Part shown: positions 17,707 through 26,041 of the stretch, in pieces
How the letters are laid out: each line of letters begins with the position of its first letter
Numbering within the stretch: position 1 is the stretch's first letter
Made by a program: the position numbers and the translations under genes
Source: Bacteroidota bacterium
Lineage (GTDB): Bacteria; Bacteroidota; Bacteroidia; UKL13-3
Reading direction: 5' to 3'
Assembly: GCA_947477885.1 (NCBI GenBank)
Contig: CANJUD010000001.1
Span: forward strand, 358,632 to 422,631
Length of the DNA stretch: 64,000 nucleotides
Notes under the pieces: generated by a model
The model's database searches: none
Seen by the model: only the letters and a program-made list of their open reading frames with translations
What the model was told of the DNA's origin: nothing

Positions 17707-18489
17707 TTATAAACCTTTGCCAATAGCAATAATTTCAGCAATATCAAGAACAGCAATTTGTTCTTCTTTATCTGCATTTTTTATTCCATCAGTAAGCATC
17801 GTATTGCAAAATGGGCAAGCCGCAGCAACCACCGTAGCACCTGATTCTATTATATCTTCAGTTCGTTCTATATTGATTTCTTTGTTGCCTTTTTCTGCTT
17901 CTTTGAACATTTGGGCACCGCCAGCACCACAACACAAACCATTGGTTTTGCAGCGTTTCATTTCAACTAATTCGGCATCCAATTTCTCCATCAACATTCT
18001 TGGGGCTTCATATATTCCATTGGCACGACCTAAATAGCAAGAATCATGATAAGTTATTTTTTTTCCTTTAAACTCTCCGCCTTCAATCGCCAATCTGCCT
18101 GCATCAAGCAGTTGTTGCAAGTATTGAGCATGATGTATTACATTGTAATTGCCGCCCAAACTTGGGTATTCATTTTTCAAAGTATTAAAACAATGCGGGC
18201 AAGTAGTTACAATATTTTTGATTTCGTATGCATTCAATACTTCTATATTTTGCATAGCCAACATCTGGAATAAAAATTCATTACCAGCTCTTTTGGCAGG
18301 GTCGCCGGTACAAGTTTCTTCAGTTCCCAATATGGCAAACTTTACTCCCACATGATTTAATATTTTAGCAAAAGCCCTAGATACTTTCTGGGCACGTTGA
18401 TCGAAACTACCGGCACATCCTACCCAAAAAAGCACTTCGGGCGTTTCGCCCTGGGCCATCATTTCACTTAGCAAAGGAATCTTTTCCAT
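17707..18489 (-). CDS. (Fe-S)-binding protein with two CCG domains
   Basis: From the ATG at 18489 the protein is 260 residues; a longer in-frame start at 18594 adds an unlikely Cys/Trp-rich extension. It contains two cysteine-rich CCG domains. The first has VGCAGSF, TCTGDP and TTCPHCFN; the second has DSCYLG, GLCCGAGG and ACPFCN. Such domains bind [4Fe-4S] clusters in LutA, GlpC and heterodisulfide-reductase-like electron-transfer proteins. The N-terminal ferredoxin part is absent, and no partner subunit is adjacent. It likely moves electrons between a dehydrogenase and the quinone pool, but the partner is unknown. Confidence 0.88.
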   Translation of the reverse strand: MEKIPLLSEMMAQGETPEVLFWVGCAGSFDQRAQKVSRAFAKILNHVGVKFAILGTEETCTGDPAKRAGNEFLFQMLAMQNIEVLNAYEIKNIVTTCPHCFNTLKNEYPSLGGNYNVIHHAQYLQQLLDAGRLAIEGGEFKGKKITYHDSCYLGRANGIYEAPRMLMEKLDAELVEMKRCKTNGLCCGAGGAQMFKEAEKGNKEINIERTEDIIESGATVVAAACPFCNTMLTDGIKNADKEEQIAVLDIAEIIAIGKGL

Positions 18490-18540
18490 TAGTATTCTGC
18501 TTTTTATTTTATGATGCAAACATAAGCAATTTGGTCGAAT

Positions 18541-18560
18541 GGTTGGTGTCCCCACCAACC
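18541..18560. repeat. Palindrome GGTTGGTGTCCCCACCAACC
   Basis: A perfect 8-bp stem with a TCCC loop. A closely related hairpin occurs at 34740-34759, and a different GGTTGGTC-AAAA-GACC hairpin at 20001-20023 and 55425-55448. It lies between the Fe-S protein gene and the rpsU terminator. Confidence 0.75.
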
Positions 18561-18583
18561 ATATAATTGCACAGCAGGCCCAC

Positions 18584-18618
18584 AAAAAAAGCAACCTTGT
18601 TCACACAAGATTGCTTTT
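18584..18618 (-). terminator. Rho-independent terminator of rpsU
   Basis: Read on the minus strand, AAAAGCAATCTTG pairs with CAAGGTTGC (one mismatch) around a short loop, followed by a run of seven T (complement of 18584-18590). It lies 24 bases beyond the rpsU stop. Confidence 0.85.
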
Positions 18619-18641
18619 ATAAATATTCTGATGATAAAGGC

Positions 18642-18842
18642 TTATTTGCCTTCAGCAGCTTTGGTCTGCATTTTCAATTTGTATTTGGCGTGTATCATTT
18701 GTTGACGACGACGGATACATGGTTTTTCGAAAGCCATGCGGCTACGTACTTCTTTAACCACACCAGTTTTCTCAAATTTCTTTTTGAATTTCCTTAGGGC
18801 TTTGTCTAATGATTCGTTCTCTTTTACGTTGATATAAAGCAT
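18642..18842 (-). CDS. rpsU: 30S ribosomal protein bS21
   Basis: A 66-residue basic protein starting MLYINVKENESLDKALRKFK, the standard bS21 N-terminus, followed by VRSRMAFEKP and an Arg/Lys-rich tail. It binds the 30S platform near the anti-Shine-Dalgarno region, where in Bacteroidota it helps sequester the 16S rRNA 3' end. It is a monocistronic unit with a near-ideal promoter (18875-18905) and its own terminator. Confidence 0.97.
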   Translation of the reverse strand: MLYINVKENESLDKALRKFKKKFEKTGVVKEVRSRMAFEKPCIRRRQQMIHAKYKLKMQTKAAEGK

Positions 18843-18874
18843 ATTCTTTTTTAACTTTCTTTTTTAAAGGGTTG

Positions 18875-18905
18875 CAAAAATAAGCAAAGTTTTTAAAACT
18901 GCAAA
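18875..18905 (-). promoter_or_regulatory. rpsU promoter
   Basis: On the minus strand a TTTG -33 box (18902-18905) and a TATTTTTG -7 box (18875-18882) are separated by exactly 19 bases, the Bacteroidota consensus. The ATG follows 32 bases after the -7 box. Confidence 0.85.
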
Positions 18906-18923
18906 CAACAATTTGATATTTTT

Positions 18924-18996
18924 TAGTAATCAGTAGTCAGTGGTTAGCAATTAGTGGCTGACTCCGCGTTGCAGATATTAATTATTCACTACTAAT
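18924..18996. repeat. Degenerate AGTCAGT / ATTAGT repeat
   Basis: Runs of AGTAATCAGTAGTCAGTGG and later CACTACTAATTACT form a loose inverted arrangement. Similar sequence occurs at 21396-21436 and 53667-53743. It lies in the rpsU-cphB spacer, upstream of the rpsU -33 box. Confidence 0.5.
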
Positions 18997-19005
18997 TACT
19001 TTGCG

Positions 19006-19878
19006 CTAGCGATCTAACTCATTAATAAAATCGGCCTTAAATACGCGATCTTCAATATCATAGCGGTCGCCTTTCACCATTACATGCACCTGCAAATTTT
19101 CTAAACTGATAGGAGAGCCTTCTGAAATATCAGCAATATTGCTGTGCTTGATATTGTGGCCGTCAATAATAATTACGCACCCTGAACCAATAGCTTCCAT
19201 CTGAGTACCATCAGTAATTAATACACCAGTGTCTTCGCCCAATCCAATGCCGATGCTTCCGGGATTAAGTCCCACTGCTTGTGCCAGGCGACCAAAGCGT
19301 CCACGTTTTTCAAAATGCGAGTCAATAATTACACCTTTCACAAAGGAAAGTCCAGTGGTCAATTTTACTTCTCCTTTTAAATGTGCAGTAGTACTATTGC
19401 CTTGGTATATCATGGTATTGCTCATGGCCATAGCTCCTGCCGATGTTCCAGCAACTGTAAAATCTTCGTTCGTATAACGATTAAGTATAATTTCTATAAA
19501 CTGGGTACCACCAAGCAAACTTGTAAGCCTCAACTGATTACCTCCACTAAACATTATGCCTTCACAATTTTTAATACGTTCTATATAATCTGGGTTTTGA
19601 GCATCTTCACGGTTTTTAATATGTATCACACCAACACGGGTGCATCCCATTTTGCCAAAGGCTTGAAGATAATTTTCGCCTACTTCTTCTGGAATAGAGG
19701 ATGCGGTAGTAATTACTTCAATGATTGGGTCAGGTTTTCCAACTTCTTCTACAAATCTTTTCAGAATACCCAACTCAAAAAAATTGAGGTTATTCATTTG
19801 TATAAAATCTTTTTCGGGCATGGTACCTTTGTCTTCGGCACCGCCAACTGCAATGAGCTTACCTTTCGGAATTTCCAT
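19006..19878 (-). CDS. cphB: Cyanophycinase (peptidase family S51)
   Basis: A 290-residue serine peptidase-like protein. The nucleophile Ser146 lies in AGTSAGAMAMS. SGGNQLRL at about residues 111-118 and DSHFEKRGRFGRL around 190 are family hallmarks that shape the beta-Asp-Arg pocket. The enzyme hydrolyses cyanophycin to beta-Asp-Arg dipeptides in the cytosol. In many Bacteroidota a cyanophycin synthetase gene lies next to cphB, but none is seen in this window. The ATG is only four bases downstream of a TACCTTTG -7 box, suggesting a leaderless transcript. Confidence 0.92.
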   Translation of the reverse strand: MEIPKGKLIAVGGAEDKGTMPEKDFIQMNNLNFFELGILKRFVEEVGKPDPIIEVITTASSIPEEVGENYLQAFGKMGCTRVGVIHIKNREDAQNPDYIERIKNCEGIMFSGGNQLRLTSLLGGTQFIEIILNRYTNEDFTVAGTSAGAMAMSNTMIYQGNSTTAHLKGEVKLTTGLSFVKGVIIDSHFEKRGRFGRLAQAVGLNPGSIGIGLGEDTGVLITDGTQMEAIGSGCVIIIDGHNIKHSNIADISEGSPISLENLQVHVMVKGDRYDIEDRVFKADFINELDR

Positions 19879-19882
19879 TCGG

Positions 19883-19890
19883 CAAAGGTA
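19883..19890 (-). promoter_or_regulatory. -7 box immediately upstream of cphB
   Basis: TACCTTTG on the minus strand matches TAnnTTTG and is separated from the ATG by only CCGA. A -33 TTTG at 19-base spacing is not seen. Confidence 0.5.
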
Positions 19891-20000
19891 GGGGGCTTAT
19901 ATAATACAAGGCTGATTTCATGATTAACATATTATAGACAATAGCCGCTATTGGATTTAAGAACAAGGATTGAGGATTTTTGATTTGCGATCTTAAGTTG

Positions 20001-20027
20001 TGGTTGGTCAAAAGACCATACCGCAGG
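20001..20027. repeat. GGTTGGTC-AAAA-GACC hairpin copy
   Basis: TGGTTGGTC, AAAA and GACCATACC form an imperfect palindrome followed by GCAGGC. The perfect version occurs at 55425-55448. The rest of the 229-bp cphB-rlmI spacer shows no gene. Confidence 0.6.
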
Positions 20028-20107
20028 CACTATAATAATCAGGCGTTAGCAAACTTCAAAAATCTGCATTCGTTAATCCTTGTTATTAAATCAATTGTTT
20101 AAAACAA

Positions 20108-21289
20108 CTACTCTACATAAAGAACTAGTCCCTTCAAATACTCCCCCTCCGGATGATATATATTAATTGGATGGTCAATACCTTGGGTAAGTTGATGTAT
20201 AATTCTCACACTACGCTTAGCATCAGCTCCCGCTCCAAAAACTATTTTGCGAAACAATACGGTATCAATATTTTTAGAACAAGAAAAAGTGAATATAATT
20301 CCTCCGGGCTTTATTTTTTGAATAGCTAGCATATTAATATCTTTATAACCTCTGCTTGCTTGTGGCACTGCGCGTGCGTGTTTTGCAAATGCAGGCGGGT
20401 CAAGCACAATCACATCAAATTTCCCTGATTCCATCTCTCTCAAATAATCAAAACAGTCTGCGGCTATTGATAAAGATGGAGCATCGCCATCAAAATTTTC
20501 TACAATGTTTCTGTCGCATTGCTCCACAGCCGATTTTGAAATATCAACTGAAGTAATATTTGTTGCACCACCTCGTAATGCAGAAACAGAAAAGCCTCCA
20601 GTATAACAAAAGGCATTGAGCACACTTTTATTTTTGCTATAATTTCTTAATAAAAATCGGTTATCTCTTTGATCCAAAAAGAAGCCTGTTTTTTGGCCAT
20701 TTTCTATATCTACTTCATAGGCTAGGCCATTTTCTTTAACACTGACAATCGGTATTCCTTCCTTGCCCAACCATCCTTGTGGAAGATTGATGCCTTCGAT
20801 ATGCTTGCTACTTTTCTTTGTTTTTAAATATATAAATTCAAACCCTAAATTGTGCAGTGAGGTAGCGATATGTTCCAATATGTTTTGAGTGCCTTTGTGT
20901 AATATTTGCAATACTATCGTAGTATTATACACATCTGCTATCATTCCAGGCAGTGAATCTCCTTCCGCATGTACCAATCGAAAACAATTGGTTTTAGATA
21001 AATCAAGCAAATTTTTCCGCATATCATAAGCTTGTGTAAGCCTTAGCTGCCAGTATGCTTGATCTATAATAGCATCCTGATTATCATATTCGAAAACTTT
21101 GCATACAATCTCGCTGCGACTATCAAAGAAGCCATATCCCAGCCACTGCCCTTTATTATCATTCACTTGAATAATATCACCCGTTTCTGCTTTGGGCAAG
21201 TCTTTAACCGCTCCGCTAAATACCCACGGGTGCCGGTTAATTAAACTACGCTGCCTGTCTGATTTTAAAGTAAGTATTGGTAAACTCAA
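20108..21289 (-). CDS. rlmI: Class I SAM-dependent rRNA methyltransferase (RlmI-like)
   Basis: A 393-residue protein with an N-terminal PUA-type RNA-binding domain (residues 1-75, SLINRHPWVFSGAV and WLGYGFFDSRS) and a C-terminal Rossmann methyltransferase. SAM motif I is FCYTGGFSVSALRGGA; the catalytic loop is VLDPPAFAK; FTFSCSKNI follows. E. coli RlmI makes m5C1962 in 23S rRNA, the likeliest role. The frame starts at a TTG (21289), 16 bases after a TACCTTTG -7 box (21306-21313). Closely related RlmK-type enzymes are the alternative. Confidence 0.88.
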   Translation of the reverse strand: MSLPILTLKSDRQRSLINRHPWVFSGAVKDLPKAETGDIIQVNDNKGQWLGYGFFDSRSEIVCKVFEYDNQDAIIDQAYWQLRLTQAYDMRKNLLDLSKTNCFRLVHAEGDSLPGMIADVYNTTIVLQILHKGTQNILEHIATSLHNLGFEFIYLKTKKSSKHIEGINLPQGWLGKEGIPIVSVKENGLAYEVDIENGQKTGFFLDQRDNRFLLRNYSKNKSVLNAFCYTGGFSVSALRGGATNITSVDISKSAVEQCDRNIVENFDGDAPSLSIAADCFDYLREMESGKFDVIVLDPPAFAKHARAVPQASRGYKDINMLAIQKIKPGGIIFTFSCSKNIDTVLFRKIVFGAGADAKRSVRIIHQLTQGIDHPINIYHPEGEYLKGLVLYVE

Positions 21290-21305
21290 AGTATGTAATT
21301 TTACG

Positions 21306-21313
21306 CAAAGGTA
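21306..21313 (-). promoter_or_regulatory. -7 box of the rlmI-like gene
   Basis: TACCTTTG on the minus strand fits TAnnTTTG and lies 16 bases before the TTG start. No clear -33 box was found. Confidence 0.45.
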
Positions 21314-21479
21314 TTGGTGTCGGATGAATATACATTATATATTAGACAGAGAAGGTTAAATAACGAACTTAATTTGAGACAGTCAAAAACTATAATCTAA
21401 CTACTGACCGCTGATTATTGGCTACTGTTTATTATATTAATTTTGTAATCTGACAATCGCGCACTTTGTTTGCGGCAAA

Positions 21480-22310
21480 ATGGAGGAAACAAAAAAGAAA
21501 TTTATTGACATCGAAGGGCTATTTCGTAGCAAGAATCCAACTTTGCTCAAATGGCTGCCAAGATTTATTTTGCGGTTTATCAAACGACTGTTGCACGAAG
21601 ATCAAATAAACGATTTCATGTATAGGCACAGAAATTCTAATGCTTACGAATTTGCAGCAGGTGTTCCCGTAGAAATGGGGGTTACTATTGAGTCGCAAGG
21701 TCTAGAAAATATTCCGCCAACAGGGAGGTGTGTTATTATAGCCAATCATCCCTTGGGCGGGCTTGACGGCATGAGCTTGGTGCCTGAGATTGCGAAGGTT
21801 CGTAAAGACATTAGTTTTATAGTTAATGATATTTTGCTCAACCTTACAAATTTGAAAGAGATATTCGTAGGTGTAAACAAACATGGGCGCTCAGCTACTG
21901 CACAAATGCAAGAACTCGATAATATTTTTGCTTCTGAAAAAGCAGTTTTCCTTTTCCCTGCTGGTTTGGTTTCTCGCAAAATTGAAGGAAAAATTCAGGA
22001 CCTGCAATGGAAAAAAACTTTTGTTACCCGTGCACGCAAATATCAATCACCAATTATACCTGTATATATATATGGTCAAAACAGACCTTTCTTTTATAAT
22101 CTGTCACTATGGCGCAAGCGTATAGGTATTAAAGCAAATATTGAAATGATATTACTACCCGACCAAATGTACAAACAAAAGGGACAGGTGATAAAATTTG
22201 TAGTTGGTAAACCCATTAGCCCTGAAGAGTTAGCCAAACATCCCAATGACAAAGAAGCTGCAAAGTGGATTCGTGAACAATTATATAACTTGAAATCTGA
22301 AATCAAATAA
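21480..22310 (+). CDS. Lysophospholipid/lyso-aminolipid acyltransferase (GlsA/OlsA-like)
   Basis: A 276-residue acyltransferase of the PlsC superfamily. The catalytic motif appears as ANHPLGGLD, with Pro in place of the usual final residue of HX4D context as in the OlsA/hemolysin-like branch. FLFPAGLVSR matches the later acceptor-binding block. There is no strong membrane helix. It is followed after three bases by a GNAT protein of the OlsB type. In Bacteroides a comparable pair, GlsB and GlsA, makes glycine lipids by N- then O-acylation; in proteobacteria OlsBA makes ornithine lipids. The pairing strongly suggests an aminolipid pathway; the amino acid is not known from sequence. Confidence 0.85.
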   Translation: MEETKKKFIDIEGLFRSKNPTLLKWLPRFILRFIKRLLHEDQINDFMYRHRNSNAYEFAAGVPVEMGVTIESQGLENIPPTGRCVIIANHPLGGLDGMSLVPEIAKVRKDISFIVNDILLNLTNLKEIFVGVNKHGRSATAQMQELDNIFASEKAVFLFPAGLVSRKIEGKIQDLQWKKTFVTRARKYQSPIIPVYIYGQNRPFFYNLSLWRKRIGIKANIEMILLPDQMYKQKGQVIKFVVGKPISPEELAKHPNDKEAAKWIREQLYNLKSEIK

Positions 22311-22313
22311 ATA

Positions 22314-23240
22314 ATGGAAGAAATTATTGCCCCCATTGATAGAGATTTGCTAGAAGAGGAATTGTCGAAAGGATATTTTGTGCGTAATACAAATAAGGGC
22401 AATAATTGTATTTATATAATAAATCACCACAATTGCCCCAATGTGATGCTGGAAATTGGCCGCCTGCGTGAAGTTACCTTTAGGGCATCGACTGGTGGAA
22501 CTGGGCAATCGGTAGATATCGATGAATTTGATACTGCTGAAAATTGTTACCAGCAACTCATTGTATTTAGTCCCGAAGATAGAGAAATAATAGGCGGTTA
22601 CCGATTTATCGACTGCAATAAAGCCATTGACAAAAATACGGGCGAAATACATTTATCTACCAACCACTACTTCGATTTCAGTCCTAAATTTATCACTGAC
22701 TATCTGCCAGCCACATTAGAATTGGGACGCAGTTGGGTACAGCCTAATTTTCAACCTGTGGTTAATCCCCGCAAAGGAATTTATGCCCTCGATAATATTT
22801 GGGATGGATTGGGAGCATTGATAGTTAAGAACCCACATATCAAATATTTTTTTGGTAAAGTAACCATGTATGGAAGCTATAACAGAGAGGCACGAAATCT
22901 TATATTGTACTTTTTGGGCCACTATTTTCCTGATCATGAAAACCTATTAAAACCACACCACCCATTAAAAGTAGATGGGGATATTGCCGCTATGGAAAAA
23001 CTATTTGATGGAATTGACTTCTATGACGGCTTTAAAATTCTGAATCAGATTGTCAGAAACTTAGGTGTGAACATACCCCCTTTAGTCAATATATATATGA
23101 ACCTTTCACCTACTATGAAAACCTTTGGTACCGCGTGCAATCCTGATTTTGGCGATGTGGAAGAAACAGGTTTGATGGTAACCATTGCTGACATTTATCC
23201 CGAGAAAAAAGAACGGCACATTAATAGCTATAAAATTTAA
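22314..23240 (+). CDS. GNAT-type N-acyltransferase (GlsB/OlsB-like)
   Basis: A 308-residue protein of the ornithine-acyl-ACP acyltransferase family. The core block EIGRLREVTFRASTGGTG near residue 45, then FSPEDREIIGGYRFIDC and LELGRSWVQPNFQP, are diagnostic. It would transfer a 3-hydroxy-acyl group from ACP to the amino group of glycine or ornithine. It is translationally close to the preceding O-acyltransferase gene (3-base gap), so the two probably form a complete two-step aminolipid pathway in the inner membrane. No other lipid genes adjoin. Confidence 0.88.
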   Translation: MEEIIAPIDRDLLEEELSKGYFVRNTNKGNNCIYIINHHNCPNVMLEIGRLREVTFRASTGGTGQSVDIDEFDTAENCYQQLIVFSPEDREIIGGYRFIDCNKAIDKNTGEIHLSTNHYFDFSPKFITDYLPATLELGRSWVQPNFQPVVNPRKGIYALDNIWDGLGALIVKNPHIKYFFGKVTMYGSYNREARNLILYFLGHYFPDHENLLKPHHPLKVDGDIAAMEKLFDGIDFYDGFKILNQIVRNLGVNIPPLVNIYMNLSPTMKTFGTACNPDFGDVEETGLMVTIADIYPEKKERHINSYKI

Positions 23241-23307
23241 TACAATATTATTACACCGCTTATGCAACTATTGGAGCATTTCCTGCATCTAATGTGTTAA
23301 CAAAACC

Positions 23308-23982
23308 ATGACCGCAAAAGAACTTATTAATAACAAGCTAAACCCACTTTACCTCAACATGCAAGTAGGTGAGGCATTGGAAGAACTGAACTTATCTGGT
23401 TTAGCTCATTTGCCAGTAGTTGAAGACCTAAAAGTATTGGGGCTTGTTTCAGCTGAGAATTTAGTATCGCTGCCACAAGATAATTTATTAAATGCCCATT
23501 TAGAAAAAGAAAAAACGAACCGTGTTTTTGAAAATGTGCATGTATTTGAATTGCTAAAATTCTTTGGCCAAAGTGAAAGTACTTCGCTTGCTGTGGTTGA
23601 TAAAGAAGATAATTTTATAGGTATTATAATACTTACCGATTTGGTATTCCAACTTCAAAATAGACATACCGGATTGCAACAAGAGCCTGGAGAAGGAGGT
23701 ATTTTAACACTCGAAATGGAGTGGAATGATTTTAAACTTACCGAGATTGCCCATATCGCTGAATCGAATGACAGTAAAATATTGGGCCTGTATGTTTCGC
23801 AACCAGAAGCAGGAAGCAGCAAAATTGAAGTAGCTTTGCAGTTCGACCGCTCAGATATACGCAATATATTGGCTTCGTTCGAGCGTTTCAAATATCAAGT
23901 GAGGGCTTCACATATAAGCGAAGAAGATTGGCAATTGATGCAGCAACGCTATAATGCCCTAATGAAATATTTAAGCATGTAA
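23308..23982 (+). CDS. CBS domain protein
   Basis: A 224-residue protein with a CBS pair in its first 120 residues (AHLPVVEDLKVLGLVSAENL and SLAVVDKEDNFIGIIILTDLV), followed by an ACT-like regulatory half. CBS pairs bind adenosine nucleotides or SAM. In Bacteroidota this gene commonly precedes nadK, as here (56-base gap), hinting at nucleotide sensing linked to NAD(P) supply. That link is inference. There is no membrane segment or signal peptide. Confidence 0.88.
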   Translation: MTAKELINNKLNPLYLNMQVGEALEELNLSGLAHLPVVEDLKVLGLVSAENLVSLPQDNLLNAHLEKEKTNRVFENVHVFELLKFFGQSESTSLAVVDKEDNFIGIIILTDLVFQLQNRHTGLQQEPGEGGILTLEMEWNDFKLTEIAHIAESNDSKILGLYVSQPEAGSSKIEVALQFDRSDIRNILASFERFKYQVRASHISEEDWQLMQQRYNALMKYLSM

Positions 23983-24011
23983 TTGCTTGCGACATTACCA
24001 TGCAAAAAGGT

Positions 24012-24019
24012 TAAATTTG
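24012..24019 (+). promoter_or_regulatory. -7 box of nadK
   Basis: TAAATTTG matches TAnnTTTG, 19 bases before the TTG start at 24039. A TTG at 23987-23989, 22 bases upstream, may be a weak -33 element. Confidence 0.4.
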
Positions 24020-24038
24020 CAACTTAATTACCTCGTTT

Positions 24039-24917
24039 TTGCAAATAGCAATCTATACCAAACAAAACACTGAAGCCACGGCTACATATATTGCCGAGGT
24101 GCAGCGGTGGCTTAAATCGCAGGGTGCTGAAGTTTTGGTTTTCAGTCAAATAGTAAAAACATTTCCCAGCGAGTTCCCTTCTTCTACCAATACATTTGAT
24201 GTTCCTGCGGAAGTTAAAGATGCCTCCTTATTTGTAACGGTGGGTGGAGACGGCACCTTCCTCGATTCGGTATTATATATATTACAATATCAAATACCTG
24301 TGATGGGCATCAATACAGGGCGTTTGGGGTTTTTGGCCAATGTAGCACGCGAAGAATTTATCCCTGCTTTCCAAAATTTCTTTCAGAATAGATATGATAT
24401 AGAACAACGCAATTTGTTGCAGTTAGATACCGATAGAAATTTATTTTATCCCAATACCTTTGGACTTAACGATTTTGTGATTCACAAAAAAGATACCTCT
24501 TCCATGATTACGGTGCATACTTATTTGAATGGAGAGTTTTTAAATTCATATTGGGCCGATGGGCTTATAGTTGCTACTCCTACCGGTTCTACAGGTTATT
24601 CACTAAGTTGCGGCGGGCCTATTATTTTCCCTTCATCATCTACATTTGCGATCACTCCAGTTTCTCCGCATAATTTAAATGTGCGTCCAGTTATTGTTCC
24701 CGATGACCAAGTAATTAGTTTTGAGATCGAAGGTAGGGGAACAAATTTCTTAGTGAGCCTCGATTCTCGTAGCGAAACAGTAGATACTACCGTACAATTG
24801 GCTATTAAAAAAGCTCCCTATAAATTGAATATTATTCGCTTACACCAAAAAGATTATTTAGATACCCTTCGGAAGAAAATGATGTGGGGTCATGATGAAA
24901 GGAACGACCTGCGATAA
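24039..24917 (+). CDS. nadK: NAD kinase
   Basis: A 292-residue enzyme phosphorylating NAD to NADP. The phosphate-binding GGDGTF motif lies at residues 69-74, GINTGRLGFLA follows near 92, and the NAD-binding TPTGSTGYSLSCGGPI near 185. It starts at TTG (24039), giving QIAIYTKQN as the first strand of the fold; no nearby ATG fits. It is positioned between the CBS protein and the DUF6089/uppS/bamA block as in other Bacteroidota. Confidence 0.95.
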   Translation: MQIAIYTKQNTEATATYIAEVQRWLKSQGAEVLVFSQIVKTFPSEFPSSTNTFDVPAEVKDASLFVTVGGDGTFLDSVLYILQYQIPVMGINTGRLGFLANVAREEFIPAFQNFFQNRYDIEQRNLLQLDTDRNLFYPNTFGLNDFVIHKKDTSSMITVHTYLNGEFLNSYWADGLIVATPTGSTGYSLSCGGPIIFPSSSTFAITPVSPHNLNVRPVIVPDDQVISFEIEGRGTNFLVSLDSRSETVDTTVQLAIKKAPYKLNIIRLHQKDYLDTLRKKMMWGHDERNDLR

Positions 24918-24934
24918 AAAAAGCGAAAAAAAAA

Positions 24935-24965
24935 TTTGGTTTTTGTTTGTATTGGCTTATTTTTG
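24935..24965 (+). promoter_or_regulatory. Promoter of the first DUF6089-like gene
   Basis: TTTG at 24935-24938 and TATTTTTG at 24958-24965 are exactly 19 bases apart, a full Bacteroidota consensus promoter. The ATG at 24994 follows after 28 bases. Confidence 0.85.
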
Positions 24966-24993
24966 TAGCCTGTTATAATTAAAATCTGCCATT

Positions 24994-25902
24994 ATGAAAA
25001 AGAAAATTACCCTCTTAACCCTCACACTTACTTTGTTAGTAGGTTTTGCAAATGCCCAGGAATGGGAGTTCGGAGCGTTTATAGGCCCCGCTCAATATCA
25101 AGGGGACTTGTCGAAACAACAGATTACTTGGAAGTACACCCGCATACAAGGAGGTGTCTTGGCCCGTTATAATCTCACACCCAAAATTTCTTTTAAAGGT
25201 GGTTTAAACTATGGTTTAGTTAAAGGAGATGACCAAGCTTGGGGAAGTAAGCTAAGTTCAACATTCAAACAAGCAGACTATCCTGTAAATAATGGTATTA
25301 ATAAAGAAGCCAATTATTATGATAGAAACAAAAGGAATCTGAACTTTCACTCTGCCATTATTGAACTTACTGCACAAGTAGAATATAATATTTTGAATTT
25401 TATACCAGGTTCAAAAAACTACAGATGGACACCCTATTTATTGGCAGGATTTTCTGTATTTCATTTCAATCCTAAAACAGAATTAAATGGAACTACCTAC
25501 AAGTTAAGAGGCTATCAGACCGAACTTAATAAGCCCAATTATAGTTTAATATCATTCGCAATACCTACAGGATTTGGTATTAAATACAACTTCGGACGTC
25601 TTTGGTCTGTTTCATTCGAAATAGCAGGTCGCAAAACATTTACTGATTATTTAGATGATGTTCATGATGCTTACCCAATGCTATCAACTGACGCGACTAC
25701 CAACAAATTGTCTGATAGAAGTGGAGAAGCAATCAATCCAGCCACCAAACAACCTTACCCACAATTTGGAATATTAAAGAGCCCAGATACTCACACACCT
25801 CACAAAATAATTAGAGGCGACTATAGAGACAAGGATACTTATATCTTTACAGGTTTCACAATCACAAAAACCATTAGGAAATTTGTTTGTGCTAACTTCT
25901 AA
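24994..25902 (+). CDS. Outer-membrane beta-barrel protein, DUF6089-like (copy 1)
   Basis: A 302-residue protein with a signal peptide ending AFANAQ-like (GFANAQ, residues 17-22). The mature part opens with WEFGAFIGPAQYQGDLS, the family's conserved start, and contains amphipathic strands and the block GRKTFTDYLDDVH near residue 212. It is the first of three tandem paralogues (24994, 26042, 26942). Function is unknown; genomic neighbours suggest envelope biogenesis. It has its own consensus promoter and a strong terminator, so it is likely transcribed separately from copies 2 and 3. Confidence 0.85.
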   Translation: MKKKITLLTLTLTLLVGFANAQEWEFGAFIGPAQYQGDLSKQQITWKYTRIQGGVLARYNLTPKISFKGGLNYGLVKGDDQAWGSKLSSTFKQADYPVNNGINKEANYYDRNKRNLNFHSAIIELTAQVEYNILNFIPGSKNYRWTPYLLAGFSVFHFNPKTELNGTTYKLRGYQTELNKPNYSLISFAIPTGFGIKYNFGRLWSVSFEIAGRKTFTDYLDDVHDAYPMLSTDATTNKLSDRSGEAINPATKQPYPQFGILKSPDTHTPHKIIRGDYRDKDTYIFTGFTITKTIRKFVCANF

Positions 25903-25920
25903 AATTAAAAATTTTATTTA

Positions 25921-25948
25921 AAGGCCGGTTAATCCGGCCTTTTTTTTT
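25921..25948 (+). terminator. Rho-independent terminator after DUF6089 copy 1
   Basis: AAGGCCGG (25921-25928) pairs perfectly with CCGGCCTT (25934-25941) around a 5-base loop, followed by a run of nine T. It ends the copy 1 transcript. Confidence 0.93.
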
Positions 25949-26041
25949 AACAGTGTTTATAATAGCTGTTTGTCATTCACATAATAATTTTGTTTATTTG
26001 CAATAGTTTTCATATTTTTACGTTATATATCAAATTAGGAA

